Source of the DNA: Theropithecus gelada
Lineage: Eukaryota > Chordata > Mammalia > Primates > Cercopithecidae
Direction: 5' to 3'
Assembly: GCF_003255815.1 (NCBI RefSeq)
Contig: NC_037673.1
Coordinates: 84,173,700-84,237,699, forward strand
DNA length: 64,000 bases
Position numbers and translations under genes: made by a program. A model generated the notes under the pieces. That model was not told the DNA's origin. It saw only the letters and a program-made list of their open reading frames with translations, and searched no databases. Positions 1-11,660 of this stretch are shown here, one piece after another (position 1 is the stretch's first letter; every line of letters begins with the position of its first letter).

Positions 1-3000
1 TATGGCTCAAAACTCCGTATTTCCCTGAATAAAGTCGATTATCTGCGCTTTTTAAAAGCCCTACCCCCTGTGGTCTGGCAGTTGGCTGAAAAGCGGAAAG
101 CCACATGCTCCCACCTCAAACATGGTCATCACCTTTCTAAGGAAGTGCACTAACTCTCGCAGCCCTGATTGAGGGCAGATAAATATTCCTTAACATCAAT
201 CACAACTATATACTTTCCATTTCCATTCACCACCTTAGAATTAATTCCACAAATAAGTCGAACAGTTCCCAGAAGGGGTGAAATGGGTTCTCTGAGCAAA
301 TAGGAATAGAGGGTTCTGCTGATTTCTGTACTAGGTTGTTTAAGTTGTGCTAAGAAACCAATGAGCAGAAAAACAGGGTAACAAAGCCGTCCATTAAAAT
401 CCAGAGACATTGAGGAACTGCCTTACATGCCCCATTGCTGTAGGACCTGTTTAACTATCTCGAAGTAGTCATGTTAAAACAATCGACCCAGCATTATAGA
501 TATCTTTTTACTCAATAACTGATTCTAATTAGTTCTCAGTCTTGAAGAACACCTTGTCCTGTGTCGCCCATCTCACCACTGCCACCCCCAGCTCCCACTA
601 AATGCAACATATTATGATGTGTTTTACTTAACTGTAGCACATTAGGGAGGAAAGGGTATCAATATTCTGAAACCACAGTGACATTTCCAGATGTATAGAT
701 TCATGGGAAAAAACTAGATACAAAGACAGTTACATACTGTCATTCATTTTCTAGCCACATTGGAAAATAAAACCTTTGGCTTCATCTCTCCATTTTTAAA
801 AAGTCAAAATTCCTAAAATGCTAAAATATCTTAAAATATTTATATGTATTCATCTATATATCTTACTTATAATTTAAATGGTTTCTTAATTTTCATCAGG
901 CTACACAAAATCAAATTAGAATTTTATATTTTTCCAAATAAGAAAATTGTTTTAATTTTAAAAATAAACACAAAGAACTCTCGTGGTGGAAAATTTACCG
1001 ATCAAGGTGACCTAAAGAAAAGTCACTTTGGAAAATATTCCATTTTGAATGTAAATAATGCATTTGTCTCATTATTATGCATAATGGTAACTTCATTAAG
1101 GGATTGATACTAGTGAATATACCCATTCACATTCAGCAAGGACACTGAAGAAGTCTTCCTGTATCTTTTTTTTTTTTAACCTTTATCCAATTTTCATTTT
1201 TGTTGTTGTTTTGTATGACTGTGTTTATCCTATATCCTTTATTATTTGATTAGTGAGTGACTTTTCCATGTTAATTTTCTGGTATAATAAAGTAGGGTAA
1301 AGAAAATAAATGGGTTCTATCTTTATATTTACTTTTACAGGTATCATTTTATCGCCCTATTTCTAAGTATTTCATGAAAAGATTCTAGATGTCAAAACCT
1401 GCAGTTAACGTTCCTGTTTAGAAATACGCAAAATAATACCTTTGACGTTGGCAACTCAGATGTATTATTCAGCAAAACAGCAATTACTCATTGTTTTGCA
1501 CTTACATGTTAAGAACTATGAGACACTTGGTGACACAATAACAAAATTGCAAAGTCAATTACATTTAAAATAGACATCCTAGTAAAACATACACAACCAA
1601 TTCCATTTGCTTTTTCTGAACTGTTTTGTTTCCTTTTTCTAACTGTTTACAGTTAAATAGATTTTGTGAATGTTAAACCGAAAGATAACTGATTTACACA
1701 CATCATGAGGGGGAAAAAAGTTAGAAAGTAGGGGGAGGGGCATAACATAAAAAGGAAGTGTATTCCTGGGGACACCAGAATCCACCTAGGGAGGTGCCAG
1801 AATATTCTTAAATATTTTTGGAAATGATGTTCTTTTGCAATGTCAATCACAGTGGCAAACTGAAAGAGCAGTGTACCACAATTTAAAGCAAAATTTAAGC
1901 TAGATTCACACTAACAATTCTATGCAGGACTCAAGTAATAAAACCCAAGTACAGCCCATTTATATTTAAGAATAGAGAGCTTCAGGTGGGACTGGGTGTT
2001 TGTTTTATTGTATTTTAATTGCACAAGCAGTATTTTTGTAATTTGAACTTGTCAGTAATGAATTCCACCTCTCATCCCAGCCTGAAGCCTGAACTGAAGT
2101 TCCCATCAGAAAATTAAAATGTTTCTCTGGATAAAATAACTTCTAAATGAACTCTCTATTACTTTTCGTTTCTTTTTGTATTTTCTGCAATGTAGCTCCT
2201 CGCAATGATATTAGTTCTAGTGTGGGAAAATATTATAATTGAGATTTGGTAAGTTATTTGCAGACTTTTCTTTACAGTTTTTCTTTACACTGTGCTGACA
2301 TTTAGTACAGCCCTGGTGAGGAAAACAATACTACCATTCATAGCTCTAGACGTAGATTTCAATCGACTTAAGCGGGCATAATGAAACTTGGTCATTCACT
2401 GGTTACCCATATTGTGTTCTCAAATTTTCTCTCAGCAAAAGTATAATGACTCAGTATTGTATGGTTGCATAGACAAGGGCTCGGAACAAGAGACACTAGT
2501 TTTGTCTGACGGTGTGAGAAAGTCGTGAAGGGATCTTTTCTTCCAGATGGTGTTAAATTCAGCTGCCTTTTTAACATTGGCCTTGCACAGCAATCTGCTG
2601 CTCCCCTTTCACAAAGACTGCGCTTGGTTCCCACTAGTTAACATGCATACTCACGCAACCTGCAACTTCACTCCAACTGTTTTACAATGCAGTGGTATGC
2701 TAAATAAACTTGATCCGGTTTCTGCCAATGTTAAAACTAGCTTTCAAAGAACTACTTAACTGATATTTACACTTCTTTTGACTTAAATGTACATGCCTTT
2801 GGAATATTTCAGATTTCAAAGAAATATCACCTTATTATAAGGTCAATGTAGAGATTATTTCCAATACCCTTCAAACTCATGCTCAGATACAGTACCTCTC
2901 TTCAACACACACAAATAAAACAAAATGTCAGAAGTTTGATGTGTAATAGAAAAAAGAAAAATTGGGACATGTTGCACCAAGAGCAGTGAAACAGCAAAAA

Positions 3001-3014
3001 ATAAAATGAAAATA
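1..3014. other. Intergenic, no gene seen
   Basis: AT-rich sequence with only short chance open frames and no recognisable coding similarity. It lies beyond the putative polyA signal of the miR-9-2 host RNA. No clear transposon was identified. Longer host-gene isoforms known in human may run through this stretch, but nothing here shows it. Confidence 0.6.
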
Positions 3015-3032
3015 ATAACATTGAAATGTATT

Positions 3033-3038
3033 TTTATT
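3033..3038 (-). terminator. PolyA signal AATAAA, putative host RNA 3' end
   Basis: The plus strand reads tttatt, so AATAAA is read on the minus strand. Cleavage would fall near 3010-3020. It lies about 2.4 kb downstream of the miRNA, as I recall for the human host transcript. AT-rich DNA yields many such hexamers, so use is inferred. Confidence 0.4.
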
Positions 3039-4878
3039 GATCGATAAGTTATGTAACATTAGTATGATACAAAGCAAGTTTGATATGACAATGGTAAACA
3101 CATAATTATAATATTGTTTATTTTCCTTAGATGTTATATTTAACATATTTACATAAAAGACCAAGATGTAGGCAAAAGCTTCAGTAATTTGACTCCATTG
3201 AGTGCTTTCAGTAAACAATAGGTTTCTCCAGCAAACATCTTATTGCCTTAATTGAACCTCCTTGAAAAAGAAAACCACACACTTTGTAATGTAAATGTTA
3301 ATTGTAGTAGACAATGGTTCTAGGTAAATAGCACCCCTGGACATGAAGTAAATGAAAGGAATACAGGCACTTAACAATGAAAGGTTGTTTGCACAAACAG
3401 TGCTTCAAATGTAAATAAACAAGGGTCTTCTCAACGGTCACTACAGTAGTAAAACTTTGGCACGTGTACAGCAGCCAAATTGATAATTTATGTATATAAA
3501 GTCTCTCAGACTTTCTAACTGAAAGTAACAGTGGTTTAACAGGCTTCTCCAGTCTGAAGTCATATAAGGAATTGAAGCTACAAAGGAAATTGTACTACTT
3601 TTAAAGAAAAAATGTATATTTGGGATTGTCAGTAATCCAGGCCACATGGAAGATAACAGGCTATTTGGAATATTTTCTAATTGCAATGGTTACATTTCTG
3701 TGTAAATGCCTATACAAATGTTTGCTTGGTGACATATGGAAAACTTAAGGACTTTTATGAAAAGGCGGCAATGGGGACCTACAAAGCACCAAAGTTTCTG
3801 CTAGGCATAGTATTATTTTTAGATTACATTAAAATGGCTATTTCGACCCATCTAGCTGAGACAATTTCAAAATAAACTTTTTATCATATTGTTATAATCA
3901 ACTTTCTACAGGTTAATGATTTTATAGTTTTACTTCTGGTGTATATCTACTAGCTCAATTAGACCAAATTCCTAGATGTATCATGTTAAGAGGTAAAAAG
4001 CCTCATGAAATTATAATGACTGTTTATATAGAGATATGTATTTTAAAATACAGCCCACCCAAAACAAAAGTAAAAATGTGGTCACAAGGCCATAATCTCA
4101 TGGACTGAGATTTTGACATTAGGGGCAGGCAGTCATGGGACTTTCTTGGAATTGCTTTCTAATAGGTTGCCTTGAATTCTGAAAATCTCAAACAACGAAG
4201 AAAGCCAAACTTAATTATGGCCAGATTAAACAGTGGTTAAAAAATTAACAGAAGCAGACAGTATGCAGCAGCTACAGACCAGTTGGTGCTGCCATTTGGG
4301 GAGCTGCAGATGGCTGTGGGTGGGAAATGCCTTTACTTTCTTAAGCGATGGAGATGAGTATGGTGTGTGCACTTGATGTTTTTTTCATACCCCCACCCCC
4401 CAACAGGGCTGTCTGTCATAGGCTGCCCGGCCTCGCTTTATCACTTGCCCCCGAGCGTGGGAATCGGAGCGTCCTGCCGTTCACATCTCCTGCATTCCGT
4501 TTAGCGGAATCAATTAGGCAAGACAGACCCTCAGATTCCCCACCCCCTTTCCATTTTTGTCAGGTCTATATACGTCCTAATTATTTCAGTTTGGGATGCC
4601 AGAGCTGTTTCCTGGATAGACCTGATCATCCTTAAACAAAAAGAGAGGAGGCGCACACGTGGGTTGTGGCGTAAATGTCACTTTCATTTCCAATGCTAGG
4701 CGCAGAGTAAGACAGAACATTTTTTTAACACTTTGACAAGAGGGGAGGCGATCTCGTCTCCATCATGTCTTTCTGCTTCAGTAGCTTCCTCAAGGAAACC
4801 CTCTTGGAACAGAGAAGCATCTGTCCTTGTATTTTGAATAGAAGAATAAAAATCAGCCCTTGCTGGTTTTTTCTTTGG

Positions 4879-4905
4879 TTTTTTTTTTTTTTTTTTTTTT
4901 TTTTT
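4879..4905. repeat. Poly(T) tract
   Basis: Uninterrupted run of 27 T on the plus strand, with no retroelement body recognisable beside it. Confidence 0.9.
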
Positions 4906-5454
4906 CCATTTTTCCTGCTAGCTCTAAGTCCTCAATATATATAAATCACTAACCTTCCGGTATAAACTTTTCTGAAAGTCTAATTTCGTACAAATTGACA
5001 GACAGCCCAAATACATGTAAAGTAATTTCCAAGCACAATCTTCCAATTTTTGAGGGGGAGGGGCCTCAGGAAGGAACTGCCCAAGTCTACATGTTATGGA
5101 ATCATTTTTAAACTAGGTACCAGACATCTCTGCAACAGCTTTCTAAGAAAAAAAATCCCTGATACATAAACTTTTGCCTCAAAATAGAACAAACTGCACA
5201 TGCATCTTTACTCATTAGCACTATACACTTCTTTGCAGCTGCAACAACCCCTCTCAAGATATATCTGGCACCTTGATATTTTAGCATATGTGTGTCACTT
5301 AATTTCCTCTCATCCCACCTTTAATCATAAGGGAAAAAACAAAACAAAAACAAAGTTAGATTCAATAAGTATTCCTGACCTTTCTGGTTTTTACTGTCTC
5401 TCGGTTGTAGTCTTTCACTCTCACACGCTCCCCGGCGATCTTGAAGGAGTTTTT

Positions 5455-5476
5455 ACTTTCGGTTATCTAGCTTTAT
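5455..5476 (-). ncRNA. MIR9-2: mature miR-9-3p (miR-9*)
   Basis: 22 nt on the 3' arm of the hairpin, beginning AUAAAGCUAG and identical to the known miR-9-3p. It pairs with the 5p arm with the usual two-base offset. miR-9* is reported to target CoREST (RCOR1). Confidence 0.96.
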
Positions 5477-5490
5477 GAAGACCAATACAC

Positions 5491-5513
5491 TCATACAGCT
5501 AGATAACCAAAGA
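5491..5513 (-). ncRNA. MIR9-2: mature miR-9-5p
   Basis: 23 nt with seed CUUUGGU (positions 2-8). It is identical to the conserved vertebrate miR-9-5p. Its 8-mer target is ACCAAAGA, which occurs in the MEF2C 3'UTR at 56478-56485. Confidence 0.97.
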
Positions 5514-5864
5514 TAACAACTCGCTTCCCACACAGGCCTCTGTCTTCCTCTTGCCAGACTCCAGGTCCCGATCCTTTCTGGCAGTACCGAGGAGTAGTCG
5601 TCCAGGATACTTGCCGCGCTTAAGATTCCTCCTTTTATGTGAATATGACCTGGTTTCTGTTTGTGTGTGTGCGCGGCTAAAATATCCAAACGAGATCTGT
5701 TGCCTTCAGAGTTTATTCCGAACTTTTTTTTTTTCCTTTCAGCAAGTAATCTCCGGCAGCGTTAGCCAACAATTCATCTATTAATATCAGAAAATAAAAC
5801 CAGCTATTAAGGTGCAGCAAGCTGTTACGAATGAGCAGCAGCATCCGTCCCTTCACAGGCCTCT

Positions 5865-5879
5865 ATTTGCATTGTAAAT
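5865..5879. promoter_or_regulatory. Overlapping octamer and SOX-like motif
   Basis: ATTTGCAT (perfect POU octamer, 5865-5872) overlaps CATTGTA, a SOX-like element. It lies about 340 bp upstream of the pre-miRNA in the direction of transcription. The geometry differs from the classical SOX-OCT composite. POU III and SOXB factors act in neural progenitors, so the site is plausible but untested. Confidence 0.3.
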
Positions 5880-8800
5880 TGCTTCTTTCTCACGCAAGAC
5901 TCTTTAGCCTCTCTCTATAGAGATGTATAAAGCCAACGGCAATTTCCAGCGCAGGTTAAGGAGGAAGGAAAAAAAAAACATCCCATTCTATAGAAGTGAC
6001 AGCTGATTCAAGGATCTGCTCCTGATCCTTTTTGGTTAGGCACCATGAGCTTTTTACCAAGCGGTGGCAGCTTGATTGCACATATCTTGTGTGTATGTGT
6101 TTTAGGGGGAAGATCCTCGATTTCACAGGGCTTCTAGGCTGGGAAGGAGAAGATGCCGTCTTGCTGGCCTGCTGCTGCCCCCGGTCTGAAAGAAGGAGAA
6201 AAGGGCCATCATTGGAGGGGCTTTCACTGCCAAATTGTGGACCAGCCCGGCAAGGTCAAAGGTTCGAGACCGCGGGAGACCAAGGTAATGATGATGTCAT
6301 GAGAAATCTCAAGTACATGGTTATTGATATGCATCAGTGATCAGCCAACTGCCCCACGCCTGCTGCCTGAGCAGCGGCAGCGACAGCAGCAGTAGCGGCA
6401 GCATTGCAACAATCCCTATTTTCTCAATCAACATCTCTTCCGCTAGCACTACCGACTGCTCCTGGAAAAGCAACCCGCGGCCTTTTACCTCCTCCGTGCT
6501 AGTGTAGATCGTTCTAATATCCAAAGACTGGAAGAAATCTCTCTCTAAGGACAGATAAAAGCATTTCAGATCTGGGGAACGTCTTTGCCTGCATTTTTCT
6601 TCTGGCAGATTGCATAGGCAGACAGATGGAAGGCACTTTGCTATTGCTTAAAGCAGGGCCTCGTTTTCTGGGGCTGGGAATCAGATCTGTATTACGCAGT
6701 GAGTCGATGTGTGATTACATTGACAATTTGCTCTGGTGGTGTGTTTTTAATGGCTTCACAGCTCAGTCATGTTTTGTATCTATGTACCATGGCGATAGGG
6801 CAGCGTATTTTGTTCTGTAAGTTCAAACTGAATGCTCTTAAGCAAGTGGACTTCATCCTGGTTTTTTAAAAATGACTGCATATGTAGGGTGTGTGCGTTA
6901 GAATGCAGCACAGATAAACATTGCAGCATTAGTTTCTAATGCTGTACACAACTCTGCTGTAATGAAAATCCTGAGCCTTTGTCTATTGTTTTAAACATCA
7001 ATTTTCATACAAAAGGAAAATGTAATAGTCTTGCTTCTGAAAGTATGAAAGAAGCATTGTTACCTCGTGAAGAATACATATAAAACACCTGGATGTTAAG
7101 AGCATAACTCTGCCCTACCTTCCCCTTCTCCACCCCCACCTTTCTTCTATCTAGAGAGGAATGCTGTTTTATTAATTAATTAGCCTCATTCCTTTTCTTA
7201 GAACTTTTCAAAGTGTGAATATGATCACTTCAAAGAGTCTTTTTCTTCTTCTCTCTCCTTAGTAATGAGTAATCTATGTCTAACACATAATACGCGTAGT
7301 TGTAATATTCAAATGTCCCTCAACAGAACATCTAAGGTAATCTACATAAGATTCATATTTACCAAGGGTGAACCTTATGAACTGCTTTTCAAAATTTCAA
7401 GTTATGTTTGGTCATATTGCTATTCTTTAAAATATATGCTATTAGAGTAATCTTAATATTCTTTGCACATATGACTAGTTTATCACAATACTCTCATTTC
7501 TATAGATTATTTTCCCCAACAACTAAAACACTTTTGGAATTAACATACACTTTCATTAATTCAGTGACTTATTCATTTAAGACACGAATGTGAACACGCT
7601 TACTGAATTACATACAGAGCACATATATATAAACCCTATAAAAAAAGACTAGCAAGAAAATCAGAATAGTGAGGAAAAGCCTATAATTAAGAGTTTAAAC
7701 TACAATATTACACCAACTAAAGACATGATTTAGTAACATAGATGCCAGCGTTTCCCAAGATTTTTTATTTCTTTACTTTTTTGGTAAACATTCCACTACT
7801 GATTATTTTGAAAAGACTAAGCTCTTGAAATTGTTCATCTATTTTTCTTATCAAATTATGGTACAAGAGGTACAATCAGAAATGGCTGCATTGGGTTATA
7901 CATAAAATGCACAAGCAAACCAAAAACTAATTCAGAGAAACACACCTCCATGAAGTTACTGTTCCTTCTTGAACTATCTGGTCACAACATAAACTACTAA
8001 ATAAAAATGTAACATATCACTGAGGCACATTTCACTTTAGACATTATGTCAAACAGTAATGAGCTTTGCCGCCTTGGAAGAGTGAGAGTATTGTGGCCTT
8101 GCTTTCCAAGACACAGATGCAGAATCATTAGTGATTTGGCATGTATTACTTAAAGCAAGCATGTGGTCAGATGACAGATATTTTTAGAATATCCTTTTGC
8201 TTTATATATACCTGGGTGGGGGTTGGTGGAAGCAAAGAGATGTCATGCATTTGTCTGTGTACGTTTATCACCCCCATATCTGTGTGAATTTGCAAAGTAA
8301 CAGGGCTATATTTCCACACTTGGCAACTAAATGCATTTTTAAAACCAAAGTACCCATCATGAAAGCCAAGACACTGAACATTTGGTATGCTTCTACAATT
8401 AAAAGCTACAGAAGATACTGTCTTAAAATAGCATATTCTAGGGCAATGCCACATAGTCATATCAACTGGACTCTAGGCCTGGTCCCCATGCCTGGCACAT
8501 ATGACATAGACTCATCATGGGAGCCCCAATAAGTAAAATGAACCAACATTAGGATTATAGGCAGTCTGTGCATTAGCCAGATAGCCAATTAAATATTTTA
8601 CTCTCTACCATCTCTCAGGATATGCAGAAATAAAAACTACACAGGAAGGTTTAACACAGAGCATCTGATTATTTTGAATATTGCCAAAGTTTATATGATA
8701 GTTTACCATACATATTTCAAAGACTGTATTATTATACAGGATGTGACACAAGTTGAAACAATTGTGTAGCCCTAAAGATTCCTAGCAATATCTGTCACAT

Positions 8801-9852
8801 ACTAAGAGCAACTATTAACACCTACATGTTATATCAGATATTTTTGCTTTCAAAAAGCTATTAAGCTGAGCAGAATACCATTTTGAAATCTGCATACTGA
8901 AGGATATACTGAATTTAAATGGTTTGCCTGCTCATTCACTAATAAATTCCCATTAATGGCCAGTAGATTAGGACGTGATTGTCATGCTTGTTTTCTAATC
9001 TTTTTATAGGTCTCCAGATGGCTGAAACATGAATTGAAACATTCTGGTTTACTTGGGAGTAAACAGTCTCTGTTTAAGTTAAAAGTGAAAAGTTAGGTTT
9101 TCCACATTATTTGGATCAGAATTACGCTATTTCATAAATTCAAATGCATTAGGTTTGTCACCAATATTTGGAACACCTCTGAATCCTATTCAGATTACTA
9201 TAAAGTACATGAAGAATTGACCTATCACTGAGATCCCCTTTTAATATTTGGTTTGTACGATTCAAATGCATGTAAACCACAGTCCACTAGTACAGTCAAG
9301 ACTACCATTTTCTACATAAAAGCCATTTAATTTACAGTGATTTGTATAGTTCAGGCAAGGTACCTGACTGGCTTACTTTCTAACAAAAGTATACTATTGT
9401 TTACTCTGTATCTCAAATTTCTTTTTTATGGGCAGTTACAGGTTATATTTGTATTATGCTTGATACATAATATACAAAGGCTCCCTGCAGAGGAGAAGGC
9501 TGCACATACAGAACCTTAGAGCATGAATTAGGAGATATGCAACCCACTGCAGGCCTGCCACCCAGTAAATAATACTCTGTTTTGTACATCACTTGGATTT
9601 TATCAAATGTAAATTTCAAAATTACCTTTGGTTGGTTGGATTGTCTATTCATTTATGCTTCTTTGCAGTCTCATCTGAAAAACAGTCCAGAAAACGAATG
9701 ATCACAGTTTTTATATATATGAATAAAGTCATGTAGCTATTGCTTCATTTAAAATATTGCTATTACCATGATTCCTTAAAATGCCAAGAGATTCCATAAA
9801 ACCCCAGTACAATGTATCCTGGGTCTCAGCACCCACAGGGTTAAATATGGTA

Positions 9853-10749
9853 ATTTGCATTTAAATGGAGACATGCATGATAATGTGAATGCAAAATATG
9901 CAGAATCTGGAGGGGTTTGAGAAATTAATTTTTCTTTCTTCTTTTCTTTTATTTTTAGCTTGGAAGGAAGAGGGACTCTTAAAAAAACATTAGGGACTTG
10001 AACCTTGTAACCTGCCATACAAAAGAAGAGAGTCTTTCCATGTAAGGATTTTAAGTCTGGAACAGCCTTATTTTCTAAATGTTTAAGGAACTGAATTTCC
10101 AGGCCTTTCGAACAATGGGAATCCCTGGATAAATATCTACTCCATTAGAAAGATGCAAATAGTTTACTGGAAGGCCACAGCACAGTGAGATGTGCATTCA
10201 TATCTATGGCTCCTGATTGGCTCTTTCCTTCAGTAAATCAATGAATAATGTAAAACCTGATTGCTGTAAAGTGGTGGATTTTTGAAAAATTCCCTTCCCC
10301 CATTCCCTCTCGATCCAAGATTCAGGAATTCAATACTCCCCCAAATAGGTTGCTTTTCTTTTATGATTTTTTATGCTTATTGTTATTTTGGACTGGAGGG
10401 GTGGGGCTATTGGTTTTGCAAAATGAAAGTATTGCCCTGGTTTAATTACGCTGACTGTGGGAGCTCGCTTCCTGGGACAGCGCCCTAATTACCGGTGCCA
10501 GGGTGGAGAAAGGAGGGTGGTGGGCAGAGGTGGACACCAAGAAAGGGAGGAAACGGAATCCGACTCTGCGGTTCTGGGCCCAAGGCAGCCACAGCTCCAA
10601 AGCGGCCCCTGGCCGTGGCCGTGACTTGACAGAGCCTCCGGTCTAACTTCTGATCAATTCCACTGCTCTCCTGACCTCTCAAGACAGTCCCCCATTCAAG
10701 CACCGCGGGTACATTTGCAAGATAAAACGCCGCAGACACTAATGCAAAT
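9853..10749. promoter_or_regulatory. Three perfect POU octamers
   Basis: ATTTGCAT at 9853-9860, ATGCAAAT at 10153-10160 and ATGCAAAT at 10742-10749. The last is followed by a CATTG core. With 5865, 14657 and 15095 they make six perfect octamers in about 9.3 kb. About five are scattered over the rest of the window that I noticed by eye. Confidence 0.35.
10440..10740. promoter_or_regulatory. CpG-enriched block
   Basis: CpG dinucleotides are clearly denser here than in the flanking AT-rich DNA. It holds a perfect right half of an RE1/NRSE element (ggacagcgcc, 10475-10484) with no matching left half at the normal spacing. It is the first of the CpG blocks going away from the miRNA. Confidence 0.4.
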
Positions 10750-11379
10750 ACATTGCCCGAGTTCCCATCACCCTGGGTTCCTGCAGATAATTCCAGGCCA
10801 CAGAAAGGAGTTCTTGCCTTCCACAGCCGGGTCTAGACTCTAAGCAAATCGCAAAGACCCAGCTCCGTTTGGATACCAGAAGCGTCTTAAGCTGAACCGC
10901 TCCAAGTACCAATAACTAACCACGATGGTTGCATCTTGATGAATCTCAACTTGGGATAACCCTGTAAAGCGGCCTCTCACCTCCCAAAATTCAAAAGGCA
11001 AAGAGAAAAGGGAAGTGGAAAGCCACCAGATCTAGTTAGCTACTGTACTAAGTTTTCCACCAAAATCGAATCAGACCCTCGCTTCCTTGCCAGGTAATTG
11101 CAACTTTGGGGGCGGTTAAAGGGAGGCGAATTATTCAAAATGCGAATTCGAATCCAGAAGTGCAAAATACAAGTGCATTTTGTTCTAGGTTTAAAAGGGA
11201 AACCCCCCCCACCACCACCACCACCACCATCACAAAATTACATACAAAAATTCCCTTTTCCAACGCGAAGATTTCCTGGCATCTCTCTGCGATTGGGGGT
11301 CAAGCCGCTGGATAATTAACAGTACTGGCTCAGAAAACTCACGAGATCAACAGGTTTAACATCCGAGGCACACAATCAA

Positions 11380-11660
11380 TTAGCTGAAGCAAAGCCCCGG
11401 ACTGGCCCTCGGAGCGGCCCGCAGCGGGGCTCTGCGGGCACCGGCTAGCGGGCGAGGTGAGGAGTGCGGGCGCGGGGCCGCGGCAAGCACTGCTGGCCTC
11501 ACGCCGCCGGCGAGCTGCAGCCTGAGGGCCGCCACGATACTCACTTGATCTCCCTGCGCCAGGAAATGCTGCCCCCCAAATCCAGCTGGGCAGGAACCGA
11601 GGCGCCGGCTGAAAGACAAGATCCAGAGTCACAGCACGGCCGCAGCACACAAACAGGCTC
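11380..11660. promoter_or_regulatory. CpG island near short-isoform start
   Basis: Very GC- and CpG-rich (many gcgg, ccgg, gcgcgg). It contains the proposed minus-strand exon 11545-11608 and ends toward a homopolymer A run at about 11676-11691. I recall a human host-gene isoform starting about 6 kb upstream of the miRNA, which would place a start near 11.9 kb. Confidence 0.6.
11545..11608 (-). ncRNA. MIR9-2HG: Candidate MIR9-2HG exon
   Basis: On the minus strand a pyrimidine-rich acceptor (TTGTCTTTCAG, 11609-11611 as CAG) and a strong donor (CAA then GTGAGTAT) bracket 64 nt. Long isoforms starting near 23.4 kb could use it as an internal exon. A short isoform starting near 11.9 kb could use the same donor as the end of its first exon. 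There is no useful reading frame. Exon status rests on splice-site quality and position, not on transcript data. Confidence 0.4.

Larger units (their letters stand above)
5442..5528 (-). ncRNA. MIR9-2: pre-miR-9-2 hairpin
   Basis: The reverse complement of this 87-nt segment matches the known mir-9-2 precursor throughout, as far as I recall it. It contains the miR-9-5p arm, a loop with the GUGUAUUGGUCUUCAU core, and the miR-9-3p arm, which pairs with the 5p arm. The loop and flanks are those of the -2 paralogue, not mir-9-1 or mir-9-3. miR-9 is a vertebrate neural miRNA controlling progenitor proliferation and differentiation (targets include Tlx/NR2E1, REST, FOXG1 and Hes1). Drosha and Dicer process it from the host RNA. 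No substitution is seen in either mature arm. In human it lies just downstream of MEF2C on the same strand, and MEF2C is found at the other end of this window. Confidence 0.98.
3015..6185 (-). ncRNA. MIR9-2HG: Probable terminal exon of MIR9-2HG containing pre-miR-9-2
   Basis: On the minus strand a strong 3' splice site (pyrimidine-rich, ending TTCTTTCAG) lies at 6186-6188, so the exon would start at 6185. It runs through the miR-9-2 hairpin to the AATAAA at 3033-3038, a length of about 3.2 kb. The miRNA would then be exonic, so Drosha cropping and a full-length spliced lncRNA exclude each other in one molecule. A second AATAAA on the same strand at about 3116-3121 is an alternative end. The exon also contains a long T run at 4879-4905 (A run in the RNA). 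Confidence 0.5.
6186..11544 (-). other. MIR9-2HG: Putative last intron of MIR9-2HG
   Basis: Lies between the proposed donor at 11543-11544 and the acceptor at 6186-6188. It is mostly AT-rich single-copy-looking sequence with no recognisable gene or clear transposon. Three perfect octamers fall in its upstream part. A minus-strand acceptor-like site near 9485 (CCTTCTCCTCTGCAG) could mark a further alternative exon, but no good donor follows it. Confidence 0.4.

Noticed and set aside
10475..10484. Perfect RE1 right half-site (ggacagcgcc)
   Set aside because: No left half at canonical or nearby non-canonical spacing, so it is mentioned only within the CpG block entry.
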